Both the position numbers and the translations under genes were made by a program. A stretch of DNA of 64,000 bases from CBDCKN01 sp965219035. GTDB lineage: Bacteria > Gemmatimonadota > Gemmatimonadetes > Longimicrobiales > Gaopeijiaceae. The stretch is from contig CBDCMR010000004.1 of assembly GCA_965219035.1 (NCBI GenBank), positions 1,798,001 through 1,862,000 on the forward strand, in the 5' to 3' direction. Below, one piece after another: positions 1-8,955 of the stretch (positions within the stretch are counted from its first letter, which is position 1; each line of letters begins with the position of its first letter). The notes under the pieces are model-generated. The model saw only the letters and a program-made list of their open reading frames with translations. It made no database searches and was not told the DNA's origin.

Positions 1-930
1 GTGGCGTTCATCGACGATAACCGGTCCGAGTACGGAGTCGAGCCGATCTGCCATGTGCTGCCGATCGCTCCGTCAACATACTACACGTACAAGGCGCTCG
101 AGGCCGAGCCGACGAGGCGCTCGGCACGGGCTCAGCGGGATGAGGGCTTGAAGGCTGAGATACGGCGGGTGTGGATGCAGAACTTCCAGGTCTACGGGGC
201 CAAGAAGGTCTGGAAGCAGCTCAACCGAGAGGGCACTCGGGTGGCCCGATGCACGGTGGCTCGCCTGATGCGCGAGATGGGCCTGCGCGGAGCAGTGAGG
301 GGTCGAACCTTCAAAGTCACGACCTACGCCGTCGAGGGTATGGAGCGGCCCCTGGACCTGGTGGATCGTGACTTCTCGGCGTCTCGTCCCAACGAGCTGT
401 GGGTGTCGGATCTGACCTACGTCCGGACAGGACACACATTCGTCTACGTGGCGCTCGTCATGGATGCATTCGCGCGCCGCATCGTGGGTTGGCAGATCTC
501 GAACTCCCTGAGGAGTGACCTGGCACTCGACGCGCTCGAGCAGGCCATCACGGAGCGTTGGGGTGAAGACGGCGAGCGCCTCGTGCATCACTCCGACCGC
601 GGCGGGCAATATCTGTCTATTCGCTACACCGAGCGCTTGGCGCTGGCCGGCATCGAACCATCTGTCGGCAGTCGCGGCGACTCCTACGACAATGCCCTGG
701 CCGAGACCATCGTCGGGCTCTACAAGACCGAGCTCATCTACCCCCGGGGACCGTGGTCCAAGATCGAAGACGTCGAGCTCGCCACCCTCGAGTGGGTGTG
801 GTGGTTCAACAACCACCGCCTCTTCGAGCCCCTCGGCCACGTCCCCCCAGCCGAGTACGAAGAGCAGTATCGTTCACGCCAGACAGCTCAACCTGAGCCC
901 CTGGCACTCAAGTCAAACAGTCTCCGATGA
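1..930 (+). CDS. IS3-family transposase OrfB (DDE integrase domain)
   Basis: Catalytic subunit of an IS3-type transposase, which cuts and joins the element ends. The reading frame is open from the first base; the GTG at 1 may be only an internal codon, because OrfB is normally made as an OrfAB frameshift product. Residues about 45-95 form the HTH_21 region (KAEIRRVW, YGAKKVW, TVARLMREMG). The retroviral-type integrase core follows, with the DDE triad visible as D137 (WVSDLTYV), D199 (HHSDRGGQY) and E235 (NALAETIVG), 35 residues apart as expected. The C-terminal NNHRLFEPLGHVPPAEYE is also typical. Family assignment is firm; activity cannot be judged without the left half. Confidence 0.92.
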   Translation: MAFIDDNRSEYGVEPICHVLPIAPSTYYTYKALEAEPTRRSARAQRDEGLKAEIRRVWMQNFQVYGAKKVWKQLNREGTRVARCTVARLMREMGLRGAVRGRTFKVTTYAVEGMERPLDLVDRDFSASRPNELWVSDLTYVRTGHTFVYVALVMDAFARRIVGWQISNSLRSDLALDALEQAITERWGEDGERLVHHSDRGGQYLSIRYTERLALAGIEPSVGSRGDSYDNALAETIVGLYKTELIYPRGPWSKIEDVELATLEWVWWFNNHRLFEPLGHVPPAEYEEQYRSRQTAQPEPLALKSNSLR

Positions 931-945
931 CCCCGGGGCGATTCA
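1..945 (+). mobile_element. IS3-family insertion sequence, right-hand part
   Basis: The window opens inside an IS3-family element. It holds the whole DDE transposase reading frame (orfB) and the right end. Just after the stop codon the sequence reads ccccggggcgattca, whose reverse complement begins TGAATCGCCCCGGG, the TGA...CCCC form usual for IS3 ends, so the right boundary is put at about 945. The left end and orfA lie before the window, so completeness cannot be judged. Confidence 0.8.
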
Positions 946-1075
946 GTAGTGCTCGTCTGGGTGGCAACGGTGTCGATAGTCAGAGGAGCATGGTTGAATC
1001 AGTCCAAGTCAGAGACATCGGCAGCGTACATCGTGTGCTCCCATATACCGCCAGTGCCCCCGGCGATCTGAGGCG

Positions 1076-1627
1076 ATGACTGCGGTCGTGCTCGGTTGGG
1101 GGTCTCTGATTTGGCGGCCCGGGTCTCTCACTCTGGCGTCAAATTGGAAGTCCAACGGACCCATTCTCCCAATCGAATTCAGTCGTATCTCTGCGGATCG
1201 TCACCTTACTTTGATCATCGACCAGACCTACGGGCACGATGTGACCACGCTATACGCGGACACTGGACTCGGGTTGGACGCCGCCATCCAAAACCTCGCT
1301 ACCCGCGAGGGTTGTCCACGCCGCAGAATCGGTTGGCTCGATGTCGACGTTGGGCGGTCCTCGTGTAATGAGGAAGTTGCGCAGGATAACATTTGTGGCA
1401 TCATTCGCGATTGGGCCTCAACGAAGCAGTTCGCCACCGTTGTCTGGACTGCTCTCCCATCGACTTTTAGACGGAAGGCCCGGGAGGACTTCTCAGTCGA
1501 AGCCGCAATCGAGTACCTGGATTCTCTAAGTGGTGAAGTGCGTGCCCACGCGTTCGAGTATGTTCGGAGGGCTCCGTCCTCCACTGAGACCCCGGTGCGG
1601 TCCGCGTTTCGTGCAAGGTTTGAATAG
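1076..1627 (+). CDS. ChaC/gamma-glutamylcyclotransferase-like protein of unknown function
   Basis: A 183-residue protein whose N-terminus (VLGWGSLIWRPGSL) resembles the YGSLIW signature of the gamma-glutamylcyclotransferase (GGCT/ChaC) fold, where that loop binds the gamma-glutamyl group. A conserved PIEFSRIS...LTLIID segment follows at about residues 31-48. I see no signal peptide or membrane segment, so it is probably cytoplasmic. It stands alone between an IS3 end and a broken tRNA, and its composition is less GC-rich than the operon to its right, suggesting accessory origin. Enzyme activity is not shown; a GGCT-like hydrolase or cyclotransferase is only the nearest fold I recognise. Confidence 0.65.
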   Translation: MTAVVLGWGSLIWRPGSLTLASNWKSNGPILPIEFSRISADRHLTLIIDQTYGHDVTTLYADTGLGLDAAIQNLATREGCPRRRIGWLDVDVGRSSCNEEVAQDNICGIIRDWASTKQFATVVWTALPSTFRRKAREDFSVEAAIEYLDSLSGEVRAHAFEYVRRAPSSTETPVRSAFRARFE

Positions 1628-1761
1628 CCCAGGGGCATTTCCTGGTGAGATGCCTTCGGATCGACAGGGCCGTAACACGGTAGGCACGAAGAAGCCGTGC
1701 CATCATTGGACCTTTCCAACGGTGACACGGCTTTCGAGCAGTCGGATTATCGGGCTCGGGA

Positions 1762-1803
<42 letters not shown>

Positions 1804-1835
1804 GGCGGGCGTTAATCTAAACGGACCGTAGGGGC

Positions 1836-1873
1836 GAAAAAAAGACCGGGCGTCCGCTTGGGACGCCCGGTCT
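1836..1873 (-). terminator. Rho-independent terminator of the 35.5-2.0 kb minus-strand array
   Basis: A perfect 13-bp inverted repeat (agaccgggcgtcc / ggacgcccggtct, loop gcttg) at 1843-1873 is followed, in the minus direction, by a run of seven to eight T. It lies about 130 nt after the TPR gene stop codon and closes the long minus-strand gene array. Confidence 0.9.
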
Positions 1874-1911
1874 TCGCTTGCTTCGTCGGCCGTCTCCTCG
1901 GACAGATACTC

Positions 1912-2004
1912 CTAGTGTTCCGTTGCCGAAGTTCGCGAGCCACCAAGAGGGTCGGATGCACCGTGCCCTCGACTGGCCGAGACACTCTGGCAACACGACA
2001 CTAG
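1912..2004. mobile_element. Short MITE-like element, copy A, with CTAG target duplication
   Basis: CTAG occurs at 1912-1915 and again at 2001-2004. Between them the ends are imperfect inverted repeats: TGTTCCGTTGCCGAAGT on the left, and TGTCGTGTTGCCAGAGT read inward from the right. A second, longer copy lies at 44047-44214 and shares both ends; copy A lacks about 75 bp of the interior. TGT...ACA ends and CTAG target use are known of IS481-family elements, so this is probably a non-autonomous IS481-like relic. The right-hand CTAG contains the TAG stop codon of the TPR gene. No protein is encoded. Confidence 0.75.
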
Positions 2005-3392
2005 CTCATGACCTCGTAGCTGTACCCCATCACAGTGGTCTCGGTGTCGATGGAAACCTGGAACTGCTGAGCCGCGTCCACAGGCGGCACGGGCACGGAC
2101 ACGTCCTGCGTCCCGAGCTCATTCCCCCCGTCGTCGTAGAAGTGGAAACGGAGAGTAACCGAGGCACCTTCCTCGAGCAGCTTGTTGGTCACGGTACCCA
2201 TGACGCGGGCTCCCTTACTCCTCGGCTGGAGCTGGAGGTCGTCCACGAGAAACGTGAGCGCCTTCATCGCTTCCAAGATGGGATCGAGGTCATCGGTGCG
2301 TCCCAGCAGGGAGAGAGCCCTGAGGTGCAGCTGATAGACAAAGTAGTTCTGTCCGTCCATCTCCAGGAGCTTCTCGGAGTAGGGGAGCTGAGCTTCGTAG
2401 TTCTCCTCCAGCGCCAGGGCCTGCACCAGGTTCTGGAGGGCGTCGCGGTACATGGGTGCCCGCTCGAGCACCTTCTCGAACGCGGTCGTGGCGCGGTCGT
2501 AAGCCTCGGCACCGTAGAGCGTCACACCGGCGTTGTAGTAGTCCAGCGCCGAGGCGTCATCGCTCTCCAGGATCTCGTCGTACATGCTCAAGGCACCTTC
2601 CGCCTGGCCCGACTGCGCGAGGGCGATGGCAAGGCCGGCCCGTGCCGGGCCGTTGTCGGGATCGTCCGCAAGGATCTTCTCGTAGAGGGCCACGGCCTCC
2701 TCAGCTCGATCGGCCCGGTACAGGACCTGGGCCAGGTTGTCGAGGGCCAGGGGCCCGTACTCGCTGACCCACCGCAGCCGGGTCTCTTCGTCCCCTGGCT
2801 TGGAGTCCAGTGAGTTGATGACCTCGATCGCGCGTTTCCAGGCCTCGATGCTGGCGTCTACCTGGCCCGTGTTCGCGTAGGTGACCCCGAGGTTGAGATA
2901 CGCCTCCGGACGCTCTTGGAAGATTAGGTTGGCCCTGGTAAGGTGCGTCAGGGCGTTCTCGTTGTCCCCCGCCCTGAGCGCCGCGATGCCCTCGTTGTAG
3001 GCATTGGCCCACGCGTTCTCGCGGAAGGGGGTCGTCCCATCTTCCTCGTCCTTGTAACCGGGATAGATGGTCTCGGCCCGGTCGAAGGCGCTGTCGGCGG
3101 CCAGATACTCGCCCAACCCCAACCTGGCTAGGCCCAGTTGAATATACCCCGCGCCATTGTCCGGGAAGTTGGTGATAGCGCCGTATATGTCATTGAGGAC
3201 ATCTTGGTACATCCCGGCGGCAACCTCAGGGTCCTCCTCACCCTCCGCCCGCTGTAACTTGAGCTGGGCGATCGTGTGAGCGGCTTGCATACGAGGCTTC
3301 CCCCCCCTTCTCTGGGGCTCCTGGGTCGAAGCTTGGGAAGGCGCCAGTATGGCGGCGATGGCAAATAGGTAAAATCCGGCACGGAGGTACAT
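2001..3392 (-). CDS. Secreted TPR-repeat protein
   Basis: A 463-residue protein starting at ATG 3392, chosen because a good ribosome site (aggagggttatccg) precedes it and a signal peptide follows (MYLRAGFYLFAIAAILAPSQA, cleavage near STQ). The body from about residue 60 to 400 is a chain of tetratricopeptide repeats (for example YLNLGVTYANTGQVDASIEAW, ALDNLAQVLYRADRAEEAVALYEK), which act as protein-binding scaffolds. The last 60 or so residues form a beta-rich domain (VTLRFHFYDDGGNELG). Probably periplasmic. It is the last gene before the terminator, 200 nt after uvrC, so it may have its own promoter. Its TAG stop lies inside the CTAG of the adjacent MITE. Confidence 0.85.
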   Translation of the reverse strand: MYLRAGFYLFAIAAILAPSQASTQEPQRRGGKPRMQAAHTIAQLKLQRAEGEEDPEVAAGMYQDVLNDIYGAITNFPDNGAGYIQLGLARLGLGEYLAADSAFDRAETIYPGYKDEEDGTTPFRENAWANAYNEGIAALRAGDNENALTHLTRANLIFQERPEAYLNLGVTYANTGQVDASIEAWKRAIEVINSLDSKPGDEETRLRWVSEYGPLALDNLAQVLYRADRAEEAVALYEKILADDPDNGPARAGLAIALAQSGQAEGALSMYDEILESDDASALDYYNAGVTLYGAEAYDRATTAFEKVLERAPMYRDALQNLVQALALEENYEAQLPYSEKLLEMDGQNYFVYQLHLRALSLLGRTDDLDPILEAMKALTFLVDDLQLQPRSKGARVMGTVTNKLLEEGASVTLRFHFYDDGGNELGTQDVSVPVPPVDAAQQFQVSIDTETTVMGYSYEVMS

Positions 3393-3592
3393 CGGATAAC
3401 CCTCCTGTAAGACCAGCGTGTCTAGACCAGGTACTTTGGAGCTACCGCGGAATTTAGAACTACTGCCAAGAGGCGGCAATCCGCCGATCACGGCGTCCAA
3501 TAAAATATACTGCAAGACTCTCGCCGTGTTGCATCACACGAGTCGCTTTGCCGCGCGACAGGGCTCGACCTCCCGGTGCTGAGTGCTGCCGG

Positions 3593-5410
3593 CTATTGTC
3601 CCAGGTAGGTGAGAACTCGCGCCGCCAGGGTCCCACTGAAGCCCGGGAGCCTGGCGATTTCCTCAGCGCTGGCCGACTTGACCCCTCGAACCGACCCGAA
3701 TCGCATGAGCAGGAGCTTCTGCCTCTCGGGACCGATGCCGGGAATCTCAGAGAGATCACTCCGCACGGTTCTCTTCCGCCGGAGCTTCCGATTGTAGGTC
3801 ACGGCGAACCGGTGAGCTTCATCCCGAATCCTCTGGAGAACATGTAACGCCTTGTTCCGCCGCCCGAGGCGGAAGGGCTCTCGTCTCCCGGGGCGGTAGA
3901 CGAGCTCTTCCCGCTTGGCCAGGGACGCCAGTGCGACATCCGTAACGCCCAGCTCGGTCAGTGCGTCCTGCGCGGCCCCCAGTTGGCCCTTCCCTCCGTC
4001 GATGAGAACCAGATCCGGAAGCGGCCGCTCCTCTTCGAGCCGGCGGCGGAAGTACCGACTGACCACCTCGGCCATGGACCGGTAGTCGTCGTTGCCCCAA
4101 TCGCCCTTGATACGCATGTGCCGATACTCGGCCTTCTTGGGCTCGGCGTTCTCGAACACGGCGGCACTCCCCACGGTCTCGGTCCCCTGGGTGTGGCTGA
4201 TGTCGAAGCACACCATCAGGCGGGGTACGACCTTCAGGTCCAGGCGATCGCGGAGGTCGTAGAGCACCTCCTCGGCCCGATCCTGCACCCGCTCGGTGGC
4301 CGTCAGGCGATCCTCCAGGGCGTGACGAGCGTTGTCGCCTGCGAGCTCCGAGAGGCGCTTCTTCGCCCCCCTCTTGGGAACGTAGATGCCCACCTTGCGC
4401 CCCGCCTCGTCGAGGAGGATCTCCTCGAAGAGGTCCATGTCCTCGAATTCGGTGGGGACCAGGACTTCCTTCGGGAGATTCCGACCGCCGCCGGTGCCCC
4501 GGCTCAGGTAGTGTCGCGAAGCGAAGGTCGTGAGGAGTGAGGCCTCGCTCTCCTCGCCTACGTCCGAGAATCGCAGCGTGTCGCGGCCCAGGAGCACGCC
4601 CCGTCGAATGCGCATCACCACGGCGGCGGCCAGCTCGCCGTCTCTGGCGAGGCCCACCACGTCGTAGTCACCGCCTCTCAGCTTCTCGACCCTCTGCTGA
4701 CGGGCGAGGGCGTCGAGGGCCGCGAGGACATCCCGAAGGCGGGCGGCACGCTCGAAGTCCAGCTCCACGGAGGCGTCGCGCATCCGCTTCTCCACGCGCT
4801 GTCGCACCTCCTCTGTCTCTCCGTCCAGCACCTTCAGGATCTCGTCGATCATCGCCCCGTACGAAGCCTGGTCCTGGTAGCCTACGCAGGGAGCCAGGCA
4901 GCGTCCGATGTGGTAGTCCAGACAGGGGCGCTCCGGCGCCTCCCGGGGAAGGTCATAACGGCAGGAACGGACCGTGTAGAGCCGCTTGATGATCTCCAGG
5001 GCCTCGCGCATGGATCCCACCGACGTGTACGGTCCGAAGTAACGCGACCCGTCGTCGTTCAGGGTTCGCGTCACGAAGACCCGCGGAAAGGGCTCGGTGG
5101 TCGTCACCTTGATGTACGGATACCGCTTGTCGTCACGGAGCTGGATATTGAAGCGGGGCCGGTGCTCCTTGATGAGGTTGGCCTCGAGGATGAGGGCCTC
5201 GGCCTCCGACCCCACGACGATCGTCTCGACGCCCTGTACGTGCCGGACCAGCTCCTGTGTCTTCAAGGGTTGGCCAGAGCCGCGGAAGTAGCTCCTGACG
5301 CGTGGTCTGAGGGACTTCGCTTTGCCGACGTAGAGGATGTCGCCCGCTGCGTCCCTGAAGAGGTAGACGCCGGGACGGGACGGAAGCCCTCGGAGTTGAT
5401 CCTGAATCAC
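3593..5410 (-). CDS. uvrC: Excinuclease ABC subunit C
   Basis: UvrC makes the two incisions around bulky DNA lesions after UvrA2B loading. The 605-residue protein begins with the GIY-YIG nuclease domain (PGVYLFRDAAGDILYVGKA, residues about 10-30), has a UVR motif for UvrB binding near residue 200 (RMRDASVELDFERAARLRDVL), the RNase H-like C-terminal nuclease (CFDISHTQG and VLIDGGKGQ) and a tandem HhH region at the end (EIPGIGPERQKLLL...). Length is normal. The GTG at 5410 gives the expected start (VIQDQLRGLP), 22 nt after the murJ stop; an upstream in-frame start would overlap murJ and adds residues not typical of UvrC. Confidence 0.95.
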   Translation of the reverse strand: MIQDQLRGLPSRPGVYLFRDAAGDILYVGKAKSLRPRVRSYFRGSGQPLKTQELVRHVQGVETIVVGSEAEALILEANLIKEHRPRFNIQLRDDKRYPYIKVTTTEPFPRVFVTRTLNDDGSRYFGPYTSVGSMREALEIIKRLYTVRSCRYDLPREAPERPCLDYHIGRCLAPCVGYQDQASYGAMIDEILKVLDGETEEVRQRVEKRMRDASVELDFERAARLRDVLAALDALARQQRVEKLRGGDYDVVGLARDGELAAAVVMRIRRGVLLGRDTLRFSDVGEESEASLLTTFASRHYLSRGTGGGRNLPKEVLVPTEFEDMDLFEEILLDEAGRKVGIYVPKRGAKKRLSELAGDNARHALEDRLTATERVQDRAEEVLYDLRDRLDLKVVPRLMVCFDISHTQGTETVGSAAVFENAEPKKAEYRHMRIKGDWGNDDYRSMAEVVSRYFRRRLEEERPLPDLVLIDGGKGQLGAAQDALTELGVTDVALASLAKREELVYRPGRREPFRLGRRNKALHVLQRIRDEAHRFAVTYNRKLRRKRTVRSDLSEIPGIGPERQKLLLMRFGSVRGVKSASAEEIARLPGFSGTLAARVLTYLGQ

Positions 5411-5432
5411 CGGACGAGGAAGAAAAGCGGAT

Positions 5433-7082
5433 TCACTGAGTATTTGCGCCGCCCCGGAACAGATGCCGCACGGGAACACCGACGCCGAGCCGAGCGCTCG
5501 TGACGAGGTATACTACACCGAATATCAGGGCCGTTCCCACCGCAAGTGCCGGCTGGAGGAGCCAGGGAGCGGAATCGGCCATCAGCCCCGTGAGTAGACC
5601 GTCCCGGCGGGGCACGGTGGAGCCCAACGCCCACTTGGCCGCCACGGCGGCCAGTGCTGCGATAACACCCGCCGCGAGGAGGCGAGACCGTACGTCGGAC
5701 CTGGGCCCGTGGGAGCCGAGGGCTCGAACGAGCCGACCGCGGAGCATCACGTACTCGAGCCAGGCAGCCATGGAGGCACCCAGGGCCAGGCCCACGGCCC
5801 CGAAGCGGAGGCCTCCGGAGCTGAACCGGTCGAGGGGGAACATCAGGGACACCCCTATGGCCAGAGACACGGCCACTCTCAGATAGGCCATCCGCGCGGG
5901 CGTCCGAGTATCGCGAAGCGCGTAGAACGCGGTAGAGAGCACCCGGGAGCCCGATGACGCCAGAAGCCCCAGCGCATACGCGGCCAATACGGCGTGGACC
6001 ACGGGTATGTCCGTGGCGAGGAAGCTTCCCCGCTGGTAGATGCCGCCGATGAACAGATCTCCCAGGAGGACGAACGCGATGGTCGACGGAATCAAGAGGA
6101 AATGGATGCGCTCGAGGGCGCTGGAGACCTGAGCCGCCAACTCCTCGGGCGGTCGCGTTCGCTGCCGGGAAAGCTCCGGCAGCTCCGACGCCGCGATCGA
6201 CATCCCGAACAGGGAGATCGGTAGGATGTAGAGCGTCTGGGCGTAACCCAGCGCCGCCACCGCTCCCTCGACGAGGAGCGCAGCGAGGAACACGTCGAGA
6301 AGGCTGCCGATGTTCACGACGCCACGCGCCGCCACCACCGGGATGAAGTTGCGGATGGCCTCCTTCACTCCCGATGCGGTCCGGCTCACGGAGAGGCGGA
6401 AGTGCTCCAAGAGCGGCACGACGTAGGGGAGCTGCACCACCAACTGGAGCACCCCGCCGCCGAAGGCGCCCCACGCCACCGCCAAGAGGAGCGCGGAGCC
6501 CGTCCAGCCCACCCCGAAGCCCAACCCGACCATGGTGAGGAGGATGGCGCCATTCCAGGCCACGGGCGCCACATAGGAGACGAAGAACCGGCGGTGGCTG
6601 TTGAGGATCGCCAGCGCCCAGGCCGAGACCACGAGAACCGCTGTCATGGGAAAGAGGATCTGAACCATGACCGTGGTGAGTGCGAGCTTCTGGGGGTCCC
6701 ACCGGAAGAAGAAGACGGGCACCAGGGCAGGCGCCAGGAGGACACCGATGAGCGCCGCCCCGCCGGCCACGACCATCAGGATGCCGAGGACCGCCCCGGC
6801 GAACCGACCTGCGTCTTCTTCCCTGCCCTCCTCCAGGAATTCCGCGTAGACCGGGATGACCGAGGCGCTCAGCGTCCCCTCTCCCAGCAGGTTCTGGATG
6901 ACGTTCGGGGTCTTTAGCGATACGCGCCAGACATCGGCCAGTCCCGTGTTTCCGAAGAAGTATGCGAAGACCACATCGCGCACGAAGCCGCTGATCCGAC
7001 TGAAAAAAATGCCCGCGCCGACCATGAAGGCGGCACGGGAGCGTCGGCCCACTGTGGGATCGGGGCTAAGCGTCTCGATCAC
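5433..7082 (-). CDS. murJ: Lipid II flippase MurJ
   Basis: MurJ (MviN) is an inner-membrane MOP-superfamily transporter that moves lipid II to the periplasmic face for peptidoglycan synthesis. The 549-residue sequence has the family N-terminus (RISGFVRDVVFAYFFGNTGLADVWRV) and the conserved LLGEGTLSASVIPVYAEF motif near residue 68, followed by about 14 hydrophobic segments spread over the protein. Length is normal. Its start overlaps the preceding small coiled-coil gene by 17 nt, implying coupled translation, and uvrC follows 22 nt later. Confidence 0.95.
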   Translation of the reverse strand: MIETLSPDPTVGRRSRAAFMVGAGIFFSRISGFVRDVVFAYFFGNTGLADVWRVSLKTPNVIQNLLGEGTLSASVIPVYAEFLEEGREEDAGRFAGAVLGILMVVAGGAALIGVLLAPALVPVFFFRWDPQKLALTTVMVQILFPMTAVLVVSAWALAILNSHRRFFVSYVAPVAWNGAILLTMVGLGFGVGWTGSALLLAVAWGAFGGGVLQLVVQLPYVVPLLEHFRLSVSRTASGVKEAIRNFIPVVAARGVVNIGSLLDVFLAALLVEGAVAALGYAQTLYILPISLFGMSIAASELPELSRQRTRPPEELAAQVSSALERIHFLLIPSTIAFVLLGDLFIGGIYQRGSFLATDIPVVHAVLAAYALGLLASSGSRVLSTAFYALRDTRTPARMAYLRVAVSLAIGVSLMFPLDRFSSGGLRFGAVGLALGASMAAWLEYVMLRGRLVRALGSHGPRSDVRSRLLAAGVIAALAAVAAKWALGSTVPRRDGLLTGLMADSAPWLLQPALAVGTALIFGVVYLVTSARLGVGVPVRHLFRGGANTQ

Positions 7083-7344
7083 CGGGCGGAAGCACTTCCG
7101 AAGCCGGGCGCTCCGTGAGGAGCTTGTTCAGGAACTGGCTCTCCTCCTCGAGGCGGCGCACCTCGGAAGTCAGCCGCTCGAACTCCCCTTCGAGGTAGGA
7201 GAGACGCTCCGTGGTGACCCTATGGTTGCCGGAGCCCAAGCCGCGCCTCTCGAGCCGCCCCGCGAGAGCCCGTCCCACCGGCGAATCCAATATGATGGCC
7301 AGAATCGGAATCAGCAGGACGAGCACGAAGATGAGTGGAATCAT
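7066..7344 (-). CDS. Small membrane-anchored coiled-coil protein
   Basis: A 92-residue protein with one N-terminal membrane segment (IPLIFVLVLLIPILAIILD) and a cytoplasmic or periplasmic coiled-coil tail (LSYLEGEFERLTSEVRRLEEESQFLNKLL). I do not recognise a named family. It lies between bshC (12 nt upstream) and murJ (17-nt overlap), so it is co-translated with the flippase. Its build is like small phage-shock or division-associated membrane proteins, but that is only resemblance. Confidence 0.75.
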   Translation of the reverse strand: MIPLIFVLVLLIPILAIILDSPVGRALAGRLERRGLGSGNHRVTTERLSYLEGEFERLTSEVRRLEEESQFLNKLLTERPASEVLPPGDRDA

Positions 7345-7356
7345 GATGTTTTGAAG

Positions 7357-8955
7357 CTACTCCGTCCCGTCGGTCAAATCCACCTCGAATCCATGTACTA
7401 GCGCCTCGATGAACGGGTTCCCATATCGCGCCAGGTAGTACAGCGGATTCAGGACCCTCTCCTGTGGCTTACCTTCCGGAAAGAGGTGCAGGTGCGCCTT
7501 TTCGAGCTGGGCCAGGGCGATCTCGTTCTCGCGCTTCACACTCTGTACGATCTTGCGCTCCACGTCCTGAAAAGCGGCCAGCGCGGCGTTGCGCGCGTGG
7601 GTCACCGGCCCCTTGAGGGTGGAGTCGATCTCCCGTGCGGAATCCAGGAGCCTTCGAGACCCTTCCCCGATGGATCCCTTGAGCTGCCCCAGGGCCCGGC
7701 GAACGCCCTCCGAGACCTCCTCATGGGCGATCTCGGAAGCGATCTCGTGGTGAGGGCGCCTGAGATCCTCGGGCTCCAGGTCGAACTTGTCGATGACCTT
7801 CCGGATCTTCGCCTCTACGACCGTCACGGCGTGTCGCGGGAAGATGACCGGCATCCTGAGGCCGTGCGCCTCGTAGAGCCGTCTGATCTGGCCGTGATAG
7901 GCCAGCTCCCCGGGGCCGGCCACATAGCTCACAACCGGAAACACCGTGCTCGCCACCACGGGACGGAGCAGTACGTTGGGGCTCAAGACCAGAGGATCCT
8001 CCTCGACCCGTGAGCGGATACCGTCCGCAGTCACCGTCTCACCGGAACGATGCAGCTCGAAACCGTCGGGATGCCTGTACAATCGCTCGCGACCCGCGGG
8101 ACCCTCCAGAAAGAGATTCACGCCCCCCTCGAGAATAGGCACCTGGAGTGAGTATCCGGCCCGTTCGAGCTTCTCAGCGTCCTCCCGAAGCATCTCCTCG
8201 TGCGCTTCTGCCCGGTCCAGCTCGGCCAGGAGAATCGCTTGGGAGGAGGCCTTCAGAGCCGAATTCGCCGCGTCCGTGAAGAGAACGCCCAGGGGCTCCA
8301 GAAGCGCGGACAGCACGGTGCGGAATCCGTCAGCGAGGGTCACCCCAGGCGCGTAGGCATCTCGAATCAACTCGATATATGAACCGCTAAACTCTGTATT
8401 GGGAACGAGTTCCTCAATTTGTGCAACCATACCTGCAACTTCACCGTCGAGGGGAACCCGGTGAATGGCACGGTTGCCGTGCCCCGGGTCCGGCACCTGT
8501 ACGCGGGTCAATCGATTGGACCCGTCGATCAGGTAGGTGTGATCGGATTCCTTCCAATCGTGGTCTTCGGATGCCACCCAGAACACGGGCAGGACGGGTC
8601 TGTCGAGGAGCGCCTCGAGCCGCTCCGCCAGGCGAACCGTGGTGAGCCCCTTGTAGAGGGAGTACAGCGGTCCTCCCATGAGCCCCGGCTGTTGTCCTGT
8701 GGTGACCACGAGCCCGGAACCCTCCACCCAGCGATCGAGCCTCTCCTGCCCCACCCCACCCGGCGTGTCCAAGGCCTCTAGCGCCCGCCGCCGAGCAGCG
8801 GCGTCGAAGCGTCGATCGATGCCCTCGAGCATGTCCCGGTACGCCTCGGGATCCAGCCAGGAGCCGCTGAAGTACGGAGCGACGCCCGGATCACCCCTCA
8901 GATAGGCGTCTACGAACGGGGAGCCCTCCGGCTTCCCGATGAGTAACTCGATCAC
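7357..8955 (-). CDS. bshC: Bacillithiol biosynthesis cysteine-adding enzyme BshC
   Basis: BshC adds cysteine to glucosaminyl-malate in the last step of bacillithiol synthesis, the low-molecular-weight thiol that replaces glutathione. The 532-residue protein shows family features: TTGQQPGLMGGPLYSLYKG at about residue 85, VFWVASEDHDWKE at about 125 (Rossmann-like core) and the C-terminal long-helix region (FPEGKPQERVLNPLYYLARYG). The GTG start is preceded by an aaaggggg ribosome site. The gene overlaps the end of rlmH by 65 nt. bshA and bshB are not in the window. Whether the cell really makes bacillithiol depends on them. Confidence 0.92.
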   Translation of the reverse strand: MIELLIGKPEGSPFVDAYLRGDPGVAPYFSGSWLDPEAYRDMLEGIDRRFDAAARRRALEALDTPGGVGQERLDRWVEGSGLVVTTGQQPGLMGGPLYSLYKGLTTVRLAERLEALLDRPVLPVFWVASEDHDWKESDHTYLIDGSNRLTRVQVPDPGHGNRAIHRVPLDGEVAGMVAQIEELVPNTEFSGSYIELIRDAYAPGVTLADGFRTVLSALLEPLGVLFTDAANSALKASSQAILLAELDRAEAHEEMLREDAEKLERAGYSLQVPILEGGVNLFLEGPAGRERLYRHPDGFELHRSGETVTADGIRSRVEEDPLVLSPNVLLRPVVASTVFPVVSYVAGPGELAYHGQIRRLYEAHGLRMPVIFPRHAVTVVEAKIRKVIDKFDLEPEDLRRPHHEIASEIAHEEVSEGVRRALGQLKGSIGEGSRRLLDSAREIDSTLKGPVTHARNAALAAFQDVERKIVQSVKRENEIALAQLEKAHLHLFPEGKPQERVLNPLYYLARYGNPFIEALVHGFEVDLTDGTE

